Below, in pieces: positions 63,751-64,000 of a stretch of DNA of 64,000 nt (position 1 is its first letter; each line of letters begins with the position of its first letter). This DNA comes from an unicellular cyanobacterium SU3 (GTDB lineage Bacteria > Cyanobacteriota > Cyanobacteriia > Cyanobacteriales > Microcystaceae), in NCBI GenBank assembly GCA_002172675.1, contig NETF01000037.1, positions 1-64,000 on the forward strand. The letters run 5' to 3'. Both the position numbers and the translations under genes were made by a program. Under the pieces are notes generated by a model. The model searched no databases and was not told the DNA's origin. It saw only the letters and a program-made list of their open reading frames with translations.

Positions 63751-63834
63751 TATTGAAGAGGCAATGAATTAATTACCTCTTCAACCATCAAATTTTGTTT
63801 TCGACAACAATCGTCTAAAATACTTAAATTTTTA

Positions 63835-64000
63835 TTAATTTAATACGTTAATTCTAACAGGGATTCTGCCTGATTTTAACGAACCAATGGTTCTAAAGGC
63901 ACTTTGAGATAAATCTAGACTACAACGGCAACGATCTACAATACGGACAATCACACTTTTTCCCGTTTTACGATTGGTCACTTTAACTTTTGTTCCAAAG
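63835..64000 (-). CDS. RlpA-like double-psi beta-barrel protein, C-terminal part
   Basis: A minus-strand gene entering from the right edge and ending with TAA at 63835-63837. The 54 visible residues FGTKVKVTNRKTGKSVIVRIVDRC, then DLSQSAFRTIGSLKSGRIPVRINVL, match the C-terminal RlpA double-psi barrel (VxV-NxxTGKSV-VxIxDRGP and D-S-AF). The Asp of IVDR, catalytic in lytic transglycosylases of this fold, is present. The 5' part is outside the window. Confidence 0.85.
   Translation of the reverse strand, partial: FGTKVKVTNRKTGKSVIVRIVDRCRCSLDLSQSAFRTIGSLKSGRIPVRINVLN

Overview
This 64 kb window is chromosomal DNA from a cyanobacterium. The evidence is ntcA, sufR-sufBC, ycf23, an ergothioneine gene pair, a TxlA-type thylakoid thioredoxin, several cyanobacteria-specific conserved proteins, many GCGATCGC (HIP1) octamers and an AT-rich composition. 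The style (low GC, HIP1, dispersed heptamer repeats) fits a unicellular or Crocosphaera/Cyanothece-like lineage; that placement is inference, as no 16S gene is present.

Layout. 1-11 kb: a lone receiver protein, CsbD-like stress protein, an MFS exporter, NagB, Ycf23, tRNA-Thr(UGU), a di-iron hydroxylase, an AI-2E permease, a LuxR-type response regulator and a [2Fe-2S] thioredoxin-like ferredoxin. 11-16 kb: a sulfotransferase, then the Fe-S assembly locus sufR <-> sufBC with a textbook SufR operator (CAAC-N6-GTTG) over the promoter; sufD and sufS do not follow. 16-23 kb: ndk, a diguanylate cyclase divergent from a PhnD-type binding lipoprotein, a GTPase, and egtD plus an OvoA-like sulfoxide synthase (ergothioneine). 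23-24 kb: a glutamine riboswitch leading a two-gene operon of very small proteins, the first resembling glutamine synthetase inactivating factors. 24-31 kb: ribF, a glycosyltransferase, ispD, a sugar nucleotidyltransferase/GHMP kinase pair (heptose activation type), an XisF-like serine recombinase and a CDF transporter. 31-39 kb: NIL-ferredoxin, txlA, glpK, a broken Rpn-type nuclease, TetR regulator, YbjN and CocE hydrolases.

39.2-43.2 kb is a decay hot spot: an ETHE1-like persulfide dioxygenase reduced to its two ends, a zinc/quinone-type oxidoreductase with an internal deletion and then split by a 1,567 bp IS66-family element with an exact 8 bp target duplication, a GC-rich palindrome that introduces a stop inside that transposase, and an orphan one-spacer CRISPR-like remnant without cas genes.

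43-64 kb: TldD-like protease, an FHA protein with a 45 bp tandem repeat, pgl, an HpsJ-like membrane protein, fabI, ntcA with DUF3084 and YqgF-like genes downstream, a second sulfotransferase, remnants of a nucleotidyltransferase and of a RelE-type toxin whose antitoxin is intact, a large B12/radical SAM protein, ispF, a second [2Fe-2S] ferredoxin-like protein, a Dps/MrgA ferritin, and the C-terminal part of an RlpA-like protein cut by the window edge.

The most distinctive region is the glutamine-riboswitch operon at 23.6-24.1 kb, which ties a glutamine-sensing RNA to two tiny proteins; with ntcA also in the window it points to nitrogen control, although the second protein (51 residues) is not assigned with confidence.
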